This document shows, piece after piece, positions 17,941 through 25,823 of a stretch of 64,000 nucleotides of DNA. A program made the position numbers and the translations under genes. The DNA comes from Pseudarthrobacter sp. PS3-L1 (GTDB taxonomy: Bacteria; Actinomycetota; Actinomycetes; Actinomycetales; Micrococcaceae). The stretch lies in NCBI RefSeq assembly GCF_030063285.1, contig NZ_JASISU010000001.1, positions 186,001-250,000 on the forward strand, written 5' to 3'. Position 1 is the stretch's first letter; every line of letters begins with the position of its first letter. Below the pieces are notes generated by a model. It was not told the origin of the DNA, did no database searches, and was given only the letters and a program-made list of their open reading frames with translations.

Positions 17941-18215
17941 GGGTGAGGTGATAGACTGGTAAAACTTGATGTGCAGTGATGCCCACTTATCTCCAGGATT
18001 CCCAACGGAATCGGAGTCCAGAATTCTGGGAGTGGGATTTTTCATGTGAGAGGCACGTCCTGCGTCGATGAACGCGTTCCATTTGGTCCCCGGCTGGTTG
18101 CCCTTATTTGCAGCGGCCCGGTTGATCACCTGACTTTTCTTCGGCGAACCCCTGGTCCAACCGGCTCCGGGGGCCGATATCCGCTTGGATACCGCCTGAA
18201 AGACCGTATAAAAAT
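17941..18215 (+). promoter_or_regulatory. Structured leader of the DEAD-box helicase mRNA (candidate riboregulator)
   Basis: This fills most of a 343-bp gap (17873-18215) that holds no convincing ORF. A possible -10 TAGACT lies at 17952-17957. Hairpins are visible at 17997-18012 (6-bp stem, CAAC loop) and 18018-18029 (CCAGAATTCTGG). The segment at 18158-18175 can pair in two exclusive ways: with 18118-18124 (CCGGTTG/CAACCGG) or with 18085-18100 (9 bp plus 5 bp with one wobble). Competing helices before an RNA-helicase gene suggest autoregulation, but this is inference from pairing alone. Confidence 0.5.
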
Positions 18216-20120
18216 ATGACTACTTTTGCTGCCCTCGGTACACCCAAGGCCCTTGCTGACACACTCACCGCCCAGGGAATTGTTGAGCCATTCCCCATTC
18301 AGGTGAAGACTCTCCCCGATACCCTGGCTGGACGCGACGTCCTGGGCCGCGGTCGCACGGGCTCCGGAAAGACAATCGCTTTTGCCATCCCGCTTGTAGC
18401 ACGACTCGCTGAGCGGGAAGCTAAGCACTTCCGCAAGCCCGGGCGCCCCATGGGCCTGGTCCTTGCACCCACCCGTGAACTGGCAACGCAGCTCAACGCC
18501 ACGATCGAACCCCTGGCCAAGTCCGCCGGGCTGAACACCACCGTCATCTACGGCGGTATCTCCCAGGCTCGCCAGGAAAAAGCCCTCCGCGCCGGCGTCG
18601 ACATCGTCATTGCCTGCCCGGGCCGCCTGGAGGACCTGATCCGCCAGCGCATCGTGTCCCTTGAGGCCGTGGAAATCACAGTCCTTGACGAGGCAGACCA
18701 CATGGCTGACCTGGGCTTCCTGCCCGTCGTCAAGAAGCTCATGGACATGACCCCCAGCCAGGGACAGCGCATGCTCTTCTCCGCAACGCTGGACAACGGC
18801 GTGGACAAAATTGTCCAGCGTTACCTGTCGAACCCGCTGACGCACTCGGTCGACGATCCCCAGGCCGCAGTGACCACCATGGAGCACCACGTCCTGGTGG
18901 TTGGCGACCAGACAGTCAAGAAGCAGCTGATTGTTGAGCTCGCGTCCGGCGCAGGCCGCCGGGTCCTCTTCATGCGGACCAAGCACCATGCCCGCAAGCT
19001 CGCCAAGACGCTCACTGACGCTGGCATCCCCGCCGTCGACCTGCACGGTAACCTCTCGCAGAACGCCCGCGACCGCAACCTCGCAGAGTTCTCCACCGGC
19101 GACGTCCGCGTCCTGGTGGCCACTGACGTCGCAGCCCGCGGCGTCCACGTGGACGATGTGGAACTGGTCATTCACGTTGACCCGCCCACAGAGCACAAGG
19201 CTTACCTGCACCGCTCAGGCCGGACCGCCCGCGCAGGTTCCGAGGGCAAGGTTGTTACGCTGACCCTCCCGGAGCAGCAGAACGACGTCAAGAAGCTCAT
19301 GAAGGCTGCAGGCGTTGAGGTCAACTTCGAACGCGTCAGCGCCAACTCCACGCTGGTTGCTGGCCTGGTGGGCGAAATGGCTGACAAGATCGATCCCCGG
19401 ACCCGTGCCGCGCTCCTGGCGGCCAAGGCTGGCCCCCAGGGTGGCGGCAAATCCACCGGAGCCAACGCTGAGCGTAAGCGCAGCAACCGTAACCAGGGCT
19501 CACCTAGCGTCGGTGGCCGTGGCGGACGCGGTGGACGCGGACGCGTTGGCGGCGAAGCAACCCGCACGGATGTTCCCCGTGCAGAGCGCCGCGCCGCAGC
19601 ATTCGAAGGTCGCACGGAAGCTCGAGCAGCTTTCGACCGCGTGTCCGAACAGAACGAAGACCGGTCCATCGCAGCCGCAGCAGCACGCCGCAACTCGCGG
19701 GTTCGCGGCACTGCCGGCAGCACTCACCGCAACGACGTTCCCGCAGCAGGTGGCCGTGCATCGGCTGGCCGCGGGTCCGATTCACGCGGCGAAGCACGTG
19801 GTTCTGATTCACGTGGCGCGGACACCCGTGGTGGTGCACCCCGCACCTCCGGGGGACGCTCCTCGGAGGGTCGCGGCGCATCCGCCGGCGCCCAGCGTGG
19901 TGGCCGTCCGGCAACCGGTCAGCGTGCAGCAGCTGGTGGCGGCGAGGCCCGTGCTGGCGGCAACAAGTCGGTGTGGTCCTCCACAACCGGTGGGACATCC
20001 GGTGGATCCTACGGTTCGGGTTCCGGTAACGGTGGCAAGGGTGGCAGCGGCCGCCCGGCCCGTGCTGGTGGATCCCGCCGCGCGTCGGCACCGGCATCAA
20101 ACGAACGCCGTAGCCGCTAA
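18216..20120 (+). CDS. DEAD-box ATP-dependent RNA helicase with RGG-rich tail
   Basis: 634 residues. The Q motif (PFPIQ, Q29), Walker A GRTGSGKT (46-53), PTREL, DEAD box (158-161), SAT and motif VI HRSGRTARAG are present, so the core is active. From about residue 400 the protein is a long low-complexity tail of Gly, Arg, Ser and Ala with RGGRGGRGR and repeated GSDSRGEARG-type units, expected to bind RNA and to phase-separate. It resembles RhlE/CsdA-type helicases of actinobacteria in ribosome assembly or cold adaptation. No clear ribosome-binding sequence precedes the ATG (TATAAAAATATG), consistent with control in the leader. Confidence 0.93.
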   Translation: MTTFAALGTPKALADTLTAQGIVEPFPIQVKTLPDTLAGRDVLGRGRTGSGKTIAFAIPLVARLAEREAKHFRKPGRPMGLVLAPTRELATQLNATIEPLAKSAGLNTTVIYGGISQARQEKALRAGVDIVIACPGRLEDLIRQRIVSLEAVEITVLDEADHMADLGFLPVVKKLMDMTPSQGQRMLFSATLDNGVDKIVQRYLSNPLTHSVDDPQAAVTTMEHHVLVVGDQTVKKQLIVELASGAGRRVLFMRTKHHARKLAKTLTDAGIPAVDLHGNLSQNARDRNLAEFSTGDVRVLVATDVAARGVHVDDVELVIHVDPPTEHKAYLHRSGRTARAGSEGKVVTLTLPEQQNDVKKLMKAAGVEVNFERVSANSTLVAGLVGEMADKIDPRTRAALLAAKAGPQGGGKSTGANAERKRSNRNQGSPSVGGRGGRGGRGRVGGEATRTDVPRAERRAAAFEGRTEARAAFDRVSEQNEDRSIAAAAARRNSRVRGTAGSTHRNDVPAAGGRASAGRGSDSRGEARGSDSRGADTRGGAPRTSGGRSSEGRGASAGAQRGGRPATGQRAAAGGGEARAGGNKSVWSSTTGGTSGGSYGSGSGNGGKGGSGRPARAGGSRRASAPASNERRSR

Positions 20121-20142
20121 GGCATAACAGCACCTTAAATCA

Positions 20143-20190
20143 CTGATCCGGCCGGCCTCCCCACAACGGGAGGCCGGCCGGATCAGTTGT
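20143..20190. terminator. Strong bidirectional terminator
   Basis: A 19-bp perfect stem (20143-20161 with 20168-20186, loop CACAAC) is followed by TTGTTTG on the plus strand and preceded by an A-rich stretch that reads TGATTTAAGG on the minus strand. It lies between the convergent DEAD-box and MBL genes. Confidence 0.85.
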
Positions 20191-20205
20191 TTGTCAGCCG
20201 AGGGC

Positions 20206-20856
20206 TCACCAGCCGCGTGAACGCCACTGCGCTAGATGGGGCCGCTCAGCTCCAAGGGTGGTGGGGCTTCCGTGGCCAGGGTGGACCACAGTGTCATCCG
20301 GGTAGGCGTTAAAGAGCCGTTCCTCGACGTCGTCCATCAACTGTGCGAACCGTACTGAATCCTTTTCGGTGTTGCCCACGCCGCCGGGAAACAGCGAGTC
20401 GCCGGAGAAAATGTGTGCCGGGCCGTCCGGGTCCTGGTACACGATGGCAAGGGAACCCGGCGTGTGGCCGCGCAACGCTATGGCGCCCACGCTGAACCCG
20501 TCAAAGTTCCGCACGTCACCCTGGGCCAGGATTTCATCAACAGGTACCGGTAATGCGGGAGCGTCCTCGGCGCCCGCGGCGGTGCGCGTCCCTGTGGCTT
20601 CTACCAGTTCCTTGAGCGCACGGATGTGGTCCCAGTGCTGATGCGTGGTAACCACCAGATCGAGCGAGAGGCCCGCCTCGGTGTCCGAAGCGGCATCGGA
20701 AATCATGGACTGGATGGCCTTGAGGTCGTCTGCGGCGTCAATGAGGAGCTGCGATCCTGTTGCCTTGGCGGTCAACAGGTACACCTGATTGTCCATCTCG
20801 CTGACCGAGATCCTGCGGATGGTGATGTCGCGAAGTGAATGAATGAGTGTTTCCAT
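20206..20856 (-). CDS. MBL-fold metallo-hydrolase (glyoxalase II-like)
   Basis: 216 residues. The metal motif THQHWDH (residues 71-77), a later GHTPGSLAIVY histidine, FSGDSLFPGGVGNT (Asp ligand) and the final HPGHGSPTT histidine give the full di-zinc set of glyoxalase II-like hydrolases. The sequence spacing suits small thioester hydrolases or persulfide dioxygenase-like enzymes, but the substrate is not clear. ATG 20856 gives METLIHSL. It lies 10 bp behind an aldo/keto reductase and is probably co-transcribed with it, which would fit aldehyde detoxification. Confidence 0.85.
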   Translation of the reverse strand: METLIHSLRDITIRRISVSEMDNQVYLLTAKATGSQLLIDAADDLKAIQSMISDAASDTEAGLSLDLVVTTHQHWDHIRALKELVEATGTRTAAGAEDAPALPVPVDEILAQGDVRNFDGFSVGAIALRGHTPGSLAIVYQDPDGPAHIFSGDSLFPGGVGNTEKDSVRFAQLMDDVEERLFNAYPDDTVVHPGHGSPTTLGAERPHLAQWRSRGW

Positions 20857-20866
20857 GCTCTCCACT

Positions 20867-21856
20867 CTATTCGCGTCCTTCCGATACCCACTCTGGATTG
20901 GCCGACCGGGAGCCCACAACCCCGTCTGCCGCGCTGTCCAGCGCGGAAACCTGCGCGTCGGTGAGGCGAAGTGCCAGGGCGCCGATGTTTTCGTCAATCC
21001 GCGCCGTGCGGCGGGTTCCTGGAATGGGGACTACAGGAAGTCCAAGGCTTTGGCCCTTCTGGATCAACCAGGCCAGGGCAACCTGTGCGGCTGTCGCATC
21101 CAGCTCCGAGGCAATCTCCGCAACCGTGGCAACTACTTTCTGGTTTGTGGCGATGGCGTCGTCAGCAAACCGGGGGATCCGGCGTCGGAAGTCATCGGCA
21201 CCCAGCGCTGCAGTGTCTACGGTCCCCGTGAGGAAACCGCGGCCCAGGGGAGAATACGGGACAAAGCCGACGCCCAGTCGGGCTGCCGCCGGGACCACAT
21301 TGCGTTCCACATCGCGGCTCCAGATGGACCATTCGCTCTGCACAGCCGCGATGGGATGCACGGCGTGGGCTTCGGCGAGTTCTTGGGCTGTGACCTCTGA
21401 CAGGCCAAGATGCTTGATCTTGCCCTGCCTGACAAGCTCTGCCATGGCCTCCACGGTTTCCACAATCGGAACGCGGAGGTCACGGCGGTGCATGTAGTAG
21501 AGGTCGATTACGTCTGTACCGAGCCGTTGCAGGCTCGCATCCACTGCTGCGCGGATGTATCCGGCGTCACCGCGAATTGTTGTGGTCCCAGTGGCTGGGT
21601 TGCCCACGAGGCCAAATTTGGTGGCCAGCTGCACCTCGTCCCGGCGTTCGTGCAGCAGCTTTGCAATGAGCTCTTCGTTGCTGCCACTGCCGTAGATATC
21701 CGCTGTGTCAAGGAAGCTGATGCCAGCGTCGACGGCGTGGTGGAGTGTTCGGAGCGCGTCCTCCGGATCGACGTCACCATAGACCGGCGTAAGCGCCATC
21801 CCACCAAATCCTAGGGGTGATACCTCAAGTCCGTCACCTAATAGCTGCAGTGCCAT
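20867..21856 (-). CDS. Aldo/keto reductase
   Basis: 329 residues, the normal size for AKR family members. FLDTADIYGSGSNEELIAK supplies catalytic D50 and Y55, QLATKFGLVGN the Lys, and the YYMHRRD segment the His. The C-terminal PIPGTRRTARIDENIGA binds NADPH phosphate. The closest pattern is the YghZ/YajO-like AKR11-13 group. The ATG is backed by GAGGAGGAGAGCGC. The MBL hydrolase follows after 10 bp. It reduces aldehydes or ketones; the real substrate is unknown. Confidence 0.9.
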   Translation of the reverse strand: MALQLLGDGLEVSPLGFGGMALTPVYGDVDPEDALRTLHHAVDAGISFLDTADIYGSGSNEELIAKLLHERRDEVQLATKFGLVGNPATGTTTIRGDAGYIRAAVDASLQRLGTDVIDLYYMHRRDLRVPIVETVEAMAELVRQGKIKHLGLSEVTAQELAEAHAVHPIAAVQSEWSIWSRDVERNVVPAAARLGVGFVPYSPLGRGFLTGTVDTAALGADDFRRRIPRFADDAIATNQKVVATVAEIASELDATAAQVALAWLIQKGQSLGLPVVPIPGTRRTARIDENIGALALRLTDAQVSALDSAADGVVGSRSANPEWVSEGRE

Positions 21857-21963
21857 GCGCTCTCCTCCTCGTAGTGTGGATCCTTTGACTGTGCCTAACC
21901 AGCCACGGAAGGTGCATATTCCGCGGCGTTGGGCGTAAGCCACCATGACGCGGTGAACTGGCT

Positions 21964-22584
21964 TCAGCCGACCCTCAGCAACCGATCTGCCGAGTCGCGG
22001 GTGGCTGCGATGAGCTCGGCGTTCGCCTGGTCAGGACCGTTGGCCCATGCCACAGCGGCATCCCGGTCCATCCCGAAGTGCATGTGCCGCTCCACCAGAC
22101 GGGAAATCCGGGTCTCCCCTGCCAAGTCAAGGAACCAGACCTCGTCCAGGTGCTGCCGGATTTCCCGCCAGCCAGGCAGGGTGGAGAGCAGGTAGTTCCC
22201 CTCTGTGATGACCACTGGTGCGCTTTGCGGCACGGCGATCGACGCGGCAACCGGTTCGTCCAGGCTTCTGCGGAACGCTGGCGCGTAGACAACTTCCTCA
22301 TCCCGGCGCACCAGGCGAGCCAGGAGCGAAACATAACCTCCGACGTCGAACGTGTCTGGTGCGCCCTTACGATCCCGCAGCGGCGTCCCGTCGATGATTG
22401 CATTGCCCAGATGGAACCCGTCCATGGGGACCACAACCGCTGCCTCAAGTTCACGCTGAAGTGCCTGCGCAACGGTCGATTTGCCGGACCCAGGTGCACC
22501 TGCGATGCCAAGGATCAGCCGCTGGCCGGGCACCAGCCGGTGCAGCAGTTCGTCCAGGGCGGTAGTCAGCGCAGGAGAATCCAT
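21964..22584 (-). CDS. P-loop nucleoside/sugar kinase family (uridine kinase-like, YggC type)
   Basis: 206 residues. Walker A GAPGSGKST (29-37), the VPMDGFHL segment with the catalytic Asp, RKGAPDTFDV and VVITEGNYLL identify the uridine kinase/phosphoribulokinase-like group that includes YggC and FrcK-type kinases. The EHMHFGMDRDAAVAWANGPDQAN-type ending (here RHMHFGMD and ANGPDQAN) is typical of that group. It phosphorylates a nucleoside or small sugar; which one cannot be said. It stands alone on the minus strand. Confidence 0.82.
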   Translation of the reverse strand: MDSPALTTALDELLHRLVPGQRLILGIAGAPGSGKSTVAQALQRELEAAVVVPMDGFHLGNAIIDGTPLRDRKGAPDTFDVGGYVSLLARLVRRDEEVVYAPAFRRSLDEPVAASIAVPQSAPVVITEGNYLLSTLPGWREIRQHLDEVWFLDLAGETRISRLVERHMHFGMDRDAAVAWANGPDQANAELIAATRDSADRLLRVG

Positions 22585-22647
22585 GAACTGAGCCTAGACT
22601 TGCTCGCTGTATCTCCCCACCTTCTCCTGCCCGGATGGCCAATACGA

Positions 22648-22670
22648 CGGCGTGTTGCTGGGACACGCCG
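22648..22670 (-). terminator. Hairpin downstream of the SMR pair
   Basis: An 8-bp perfect stem (CGGCGTGT with ACACGCCG) with a 7-nt loop lies 37 bp after the second SMR stop. The tail on the minus strand (TCGTATT) is only weakly T-rich, so this is a modest terminator candidate. Confidence 0.4.
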
Positions 22671-22706
22671 CGATCTCGCCCGAAAGCTGGAGAAACCCAG
22701 CGTGCA

Positions 22707-23075
22707 TCAGGGTTTGTCAGGGGCCGCGGAGGTTTCCGGCGTCCCAGCAGGCAGCGATTTGAGTCCGGCAGCGCAGGCCACAATCCCTGCAATGAGGACC
22801 ACCTTGATGATGCTGAAGGCTTCGGCTCCCGTGGCCATTGCCCAGCCCACTGTCAACGCGGCCCCAATGCCGACCCAAATGGCGTAAGCGGTGCCCAGCG
22901 GAATCTGTCGGACGGCGAAGCCCAGGCCCAGCATGCTCAGGCTTGCTGTCACAGCGAAGACAACGGTGGGTCCAAGCTGGCTGAAGCCCTGCGAGAGGCC
23001 CAGGGCCGTAGCCCAGACCGCCTCCAGCACTGCTGAACCAAGCAGTGCGATCCAGGCGAATGTGCGGTTGTTCAT
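22707..23075 (-). CDS. SMR-family efflux pump subunit (second of a pair)
   Basis: 122 residues and four membrane helices. The family glutamate is E18 in LLGSAVLEAVWATALG. The central PLGTAYAIWVGIGAALTV is the SMR signature. A C-terminal tail of about 18 residues is polar. Its ATG overlaps the stop of the preceding SMR gene by one base (TGATG), so the two are translationally coupled. Paired SMR proteins such as YkkCD or EbrAB act as heterodimers exporting cationic drugs or guanidinium. Confidence 0.88.
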   Translation of the reverse strand: MNNRTFAWIALLGSAVLEAVWATALGLSQGFSQLGPTVVFAVTASLSMLGLGFAVRQIPLGTAYAIWVGIGAALTVGWAMATGAEAFSIIKVVLIAGIVACAAGLKSLPAGTPETSAAPDKP

Positions 23076-23398
23076 CACGCCACCACCTTCAGGCCAACCA
23101 CGCACGCGGCAATGCCGGAGAGTAGCAGGAGGCGTGCCGCCGTCGGGCGTTCAACGCCGCTGACCATGGCGTAGGCGCTTGTCAGGACCACGCCCACACC
23201 TACCCAGACGGCGTAGGCCGTGCCGGTGGGTATCGATTGCATGGCGAGTGCCAGGCCACCCGTACTTGCAATAACGGCAACCAGGAAGAGCGCTCCGGGG
23301 CGAATGCGCCGGCGTCCGGAGGCTTGTGATGCGCGGTGGAGGGCGGCAGCCCACAGGGCTTCCAGCGCTCCCGACATAATGAGAATGACCCAGGCCAT
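23075..23398 (-). CDS. SMR-family efflux pump subunit (first of a pair)
   Basis: 107 residues and four membrane helices. The key glutamate is E13 in IMSGALEALWAAALHRAS, and IPTGTAYAVWVGVGVVLTSAY (quoted in part: PTGTAYAVWVGVG) is the SMR core motif. The ATG at 23398 starts directly at helix 1. It is coupled to the second subunit by a one-base overlap. The 151-bp leader (23399-23549) shows no convincing guanidine riboswitch, so the substrate class stays open. Confidence 0.88.
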   Translation of the reverse strand: MAWVILIMSGALEALWAAALHRASQASGRRRIRPGALFLVAVIASTGGLALAMQSIPTGTAYAVWVGVGVVLTSAYAMVSGVERPTAARLLLLSGIAACVVGLKVVA

Positions 23399-23549
23399 GA
23401 TTGATCCTCTGGCCAGTCTTGTCGCGTGCCGGGTACTGAACCGTCGTCCGGAGGCCGTCAGTGGCGGCCTTGCACCCACCCTAGCAATGCGCACTGCCCG
23501 GCGACCAGCAATGGTGAAGAACCTCACCACCCGCAGGGATTCGAAGACG

Positions 23550-24104
23550 CTAGCTGTTCACAGCATCAATGGAGACGACGGCCAGGAATCCGCGGCCCAG
23601 AATTTCAGGGGATGCGGTGTCAGAGCCAACGACGGCGTCCCAGCGGTTGAGTGCCTCCGCACCCGTTTCCTCTGTAGGCTCCTCGCCGCCGGCTGTGACG
23701 CTCGCCTGGCCCTGGAGGAGAACGGCAAACTGACCAGCAAAAACGGGGTGGGCACGCCTCTTGGAGATCTCAATAATGGAGGTGTACCCCCGGAAGGAGG
23801 CGTCGGTAGCTACGCTGAGGAAACGAATATCGCCGGTGGGGAGGGAGCCTTGGGCCGTGGCTGCTGCTGGAATACGGAACGCCCGGTTCTTCTCCAGGGG
23901 GTGGTCCTGCCCATCAAGGGTCAAAAGCAGGAGTTCGCCGTCCACCACCGTCACCAACCGCTCTGACCCAGTCGCCAGGTCCATGGTCTTGCGCAGTTCG
24001 TTGAGGGTGATGCTCCAGCCGTCAGCGGACGCGACACGATGGGACGTTCCGGCGTTGCCAGGAAGTGGCGTTGGCTTCAACTCTGCATAGCGGATGATCT
24101 CCAT
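23550..24104 (-). CDS. HutD/Ves-family cupin protein
   Basis: 184 residues, the usual HutD length. The N-terminus MEIIRYAELKPTPLPGN, the following DGWSITLNELRK strand (HutD proteins normally have W-x-x-S-x-A), ERLVTVVDGELLLLTLDG and the central FLSVATDASFRG match the double cupin layout. The usual PTPWKNGGG motif is degenerate here (PTPLPGNAG), so the conserved pocket may differ. HutD often accompanies histidine use, but no hut gene is visible. The function of the family is unresolved. Confidence 0.72.
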   Translation of the reverse strand: MEIIRYAELKPTPLPGNAGTSHRVASADGWSITLNELRKTMDLATGSERLVTVVDGELLLLTLDGQDHPLEKNRAFRIPAAATAQGSLPTGDIRFLSVATDASFRGYTSIIEISKRRAHPVFAGQFAVLLQGQASVTAGGEEPTEETGAEALNRWDAVVGSDTASPEILGRGFLAVVSIDAVNS

Positions 24105-24163
24105 GGGCCCAGCCTAGTTTGTTCCGCGGTAGGTCCACTAAGCCATGCGTCCACTACTAGGGC

Positions 24164-24331
24164 TCAACCGTTGCCGGGGCCCGTATCCCGGGCTTCGGTT
24201 ATCAGTGGTGGGCCATCGGGGTTGGCGGTTCCGCCCTCTTCCACCCAGTCGGAAATTTCGGCGGCTTCTTCCGCTGATACCGGGTGCTCGCCCCAGAAAG
24301 CGGGCTCGATTTTCCTGGCAATCTTAGACAT
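24164..24331 (-). CDS. Small conserved-looking hypothetical protein, 55 residues
   Basis: An ATG at 24329-24331 follows AGGAAGGGATCCGGAT, a good ribosome-binding sequence, and opens a 55-codon frame. The product begins MSKIARKIEPAFWGEHPVSA, is acidic in the middle (EEAAEISDWVEEGG) and ends with a Gly/Pro-rich tail. There is no membrane segment and no known domain that I recognise. It fills most of the 323-bp gap between the HutD-like and esterase genes on the same strand. The coding call rests on start context and codon use. Confidence 0.55.
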   Translation of the reverse strand: MSKIARKIEPAFWGEHPVSAEEAAEISDWVEEGGTANPDGPPLITEARDTGPGNG

Positions 24332-24427
24332 ATCCGGATCCCTTCCTCGGAGCGGAAATCACCACTGAGTATCAACCTGGCCTAGAGACTACGCTCCTGC
24401 GAGAGACCTGCCAGGGTCCTAAGTCCT

Positions 24428-25360
24428 TTATGGAGCAGGGAAAAGCGATGTCCGGAGGGCATCGACCTGCGCCTGCCAGAACTCCTTCGCCACCGGAGTT
24501 TTGGCGAAAAGGGCATCAAATCCGTGAAAAGCTCCCTCAACGGTCATCAGCTCGCAGGAAACCCCAGCTTCGTTTAACCGAGCAGCGTAGGCGACGTCCT
24601 CGTCGAGGAAGAGGTCAAGGCTCCCTACACCGATCCACGCAGGCGGCAAACCCGAGAGATCCGCACGCCTGGCCGGGGCGGCGTATGCGGAAACCCCCTC
24701 CGTGCCCGGTTCGGTTCCTAGGTAGGAGGCCCAGCCGAAACGGTTGCTGCGCCGGGTCCAGACCCGGACGTTGCTGGTGTCCATATCGGTCCGGGCGACT
24801 GTCCGGTCATCGATCATGGGATAAACCAGCAACTGGAACGCGGGGGTGATGGTGCCGCGATCATGGGCCAGAAGCGCGAGGCCCGCGGCAACTCCGCCTC
24901 CAGCGCTCGCCCCACCGATCGCAATTTTTCCCGGGTCGACGCCGCGGGAACCGGCATTTCCCACCAGCCATGCCAGGGCAGCGTAGGCATCCTCAACGGC
25001 GGCAGGCGCAGGGTAGTCCGGTGCGAGGCGGTAGTTCACGGACGCCACGGTGATGCCCAGCGTCCGTGCGAAGTTGATATTGGAAGCCTCATCCTGGACG
25101 TGGTTTCCGAGCACCATTCCGCCGCCATGGAGCCACAGGAGCGCTGGCGCCCGGCCTGTGAGGGCTCGCGGACGGTAGAGCCGCAGCGCTACCGGGGGAG
25201 CACCCTCAAGGCCAGGTACGTCAACGTCCTCGATCAGAAGATCCACTGCCGCATCAGGGGGCTTGACCGAGCCCCGGTTGGCAAATTTCGCCACCCTTGG
25301 CCCCACCGATAGAGGCGGAATGAACCGACCCAGCCTCAGATCGTGGTGGAAAGCGGGCAT
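24428..25360 (-). CDS. Alpha/beta-hydrolase fold-3 esterase (HSL family)
   Basis: 310 residues. The oxyanion motif LWLHGGGMVLG and the nucleophile elbow GGASAGGGVA (G-A-S-A-G) are those of hormone-sensitive-lipase-type esterases. The acid is in GSLDLFLDEDV and the His in GAFHGFD. No signal peptide, so it is cytoplasmic. It probably hydrolyses short-chain esters. It is followed on the transcript side by nothing close, and preceded 25 bp upstream by the ABM monooxygenase gene, likely in one operon. Confidence 0.9.
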   Translation of the reverse strand: MPAFHHDLRLGRFIPPLSVGPRVAKFANRGSVKPPDAAVDLLIEDVDVPGLEGAPPVALRLYRPRALTGRAPALLWLHGGGMVLGNHVQDEASNINFARTLGITVASVNYRLAPDYPAPAAVEDAYAALAWLVGNAGSRGVDPGKIAIGGASAGGGVAAGLALLAHDRGTITPAFQLLVYPMIDDRTVARTDMDTSNVRVWTRRSNRFGWASYLGTEPGTEGVSAYAAPARRADLSGLPPAWIGVGSLDLFLDEDVAYAARLNEAGVSCELMTVEGAFHGFDALFAKTPVAKEFWQAQVDALRTSLFPAP

Positions 25361-25385
25361 GGGAACTCCTGGGTTCGGCTGGTTG

Positions 25386-25688
25386 CTACTTGTCTAGGGC
25401 AATCCTGGCGGAGAAGATCTCCTTGGTGGGCACTGCCGCGAGGATATCGCCCAGTCCGCTCTTGCCTTCGGGTGTGAGGCGCCAGGCAGCATAATCGGCG
25501 TGGTCCTGCGTGGTGGCCCAGGTTTCAACAATCAGGACGTGGCAGGGATCTGCGTCATCCACCAGCACCTCAATGCCCTCGTTGCCCTGCCATGCGCGGG
25601 TTGCAACAAGTGTTTCGTTGATGACCCTGGGTGCGTCATCAAGATGGGCGGGAGCAATCTGGATTTCAAGGTTAACGATCGTGGACAT
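25386..25688 (-). CDS. Antibiotic biosynthesis monooxygenase (ABM) domain protein
   Basis: 100 residues, the size of small ferredoxin-like ABM proteins such as YgiN. The strand-helix pattern is typical: STIVNLEIQIAP, a helix, GNEGIEVLVDD, then HVLIVETWATTQDHADY. The ATG at 25688 has AAAAGGAAT just upstream. Members are quinol monooxygenases or simple dimeric scavengers. It is 25 bp upstream of the esterase on the same strand. The esterase and ABM pairing may relate to aromatic-ester degradation, but this is a guess. Confidence 0.8.
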   Translation of the reverse strand: MSTIVNLEIQIAPAHLDDAPRVINETLVATRAWQGNEGIEVLVDDADPCHVLIVETWATTQDHADYAAWRLTPEGKSGLGDILAAVPTKEIFSARIALDK

Positions 25689-25823
25689 GCGATTCCTTTT
25701 CATCGGGTGCGTGCAGCCAGCATATGCGGGCCGCCACTGGTGTAACGTGCGGTTGCGTCAGGTTCTTCCGTCTGAGGCACAGAAATCAATGCTTCAGATG
25801 GCCATCACCACTAAGGAGTTCAC

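Noticed and set aside
23399..23549. Guanidine riboswitch before the SMR pair
   Set aside because: On the minus strand a CTAGGGT and an ACTGGCC segment are present, but the following TCCG, GGTCCGAGAG and AAAGCCCGGGAG parts of guanidine-I are absent, and the CCGGACGACGG hairpin cannot form the guanidine-II loop with proper closing pairs.
23525..23600. tRNA or tRNA 3' remnant
   Set aside because: The minus strand reads TTCGAATCCCTGCGGG like a T-arm end, but no matching acceptor, D-arm or anticodon stem exists; the upstream part is the HutD coding region.
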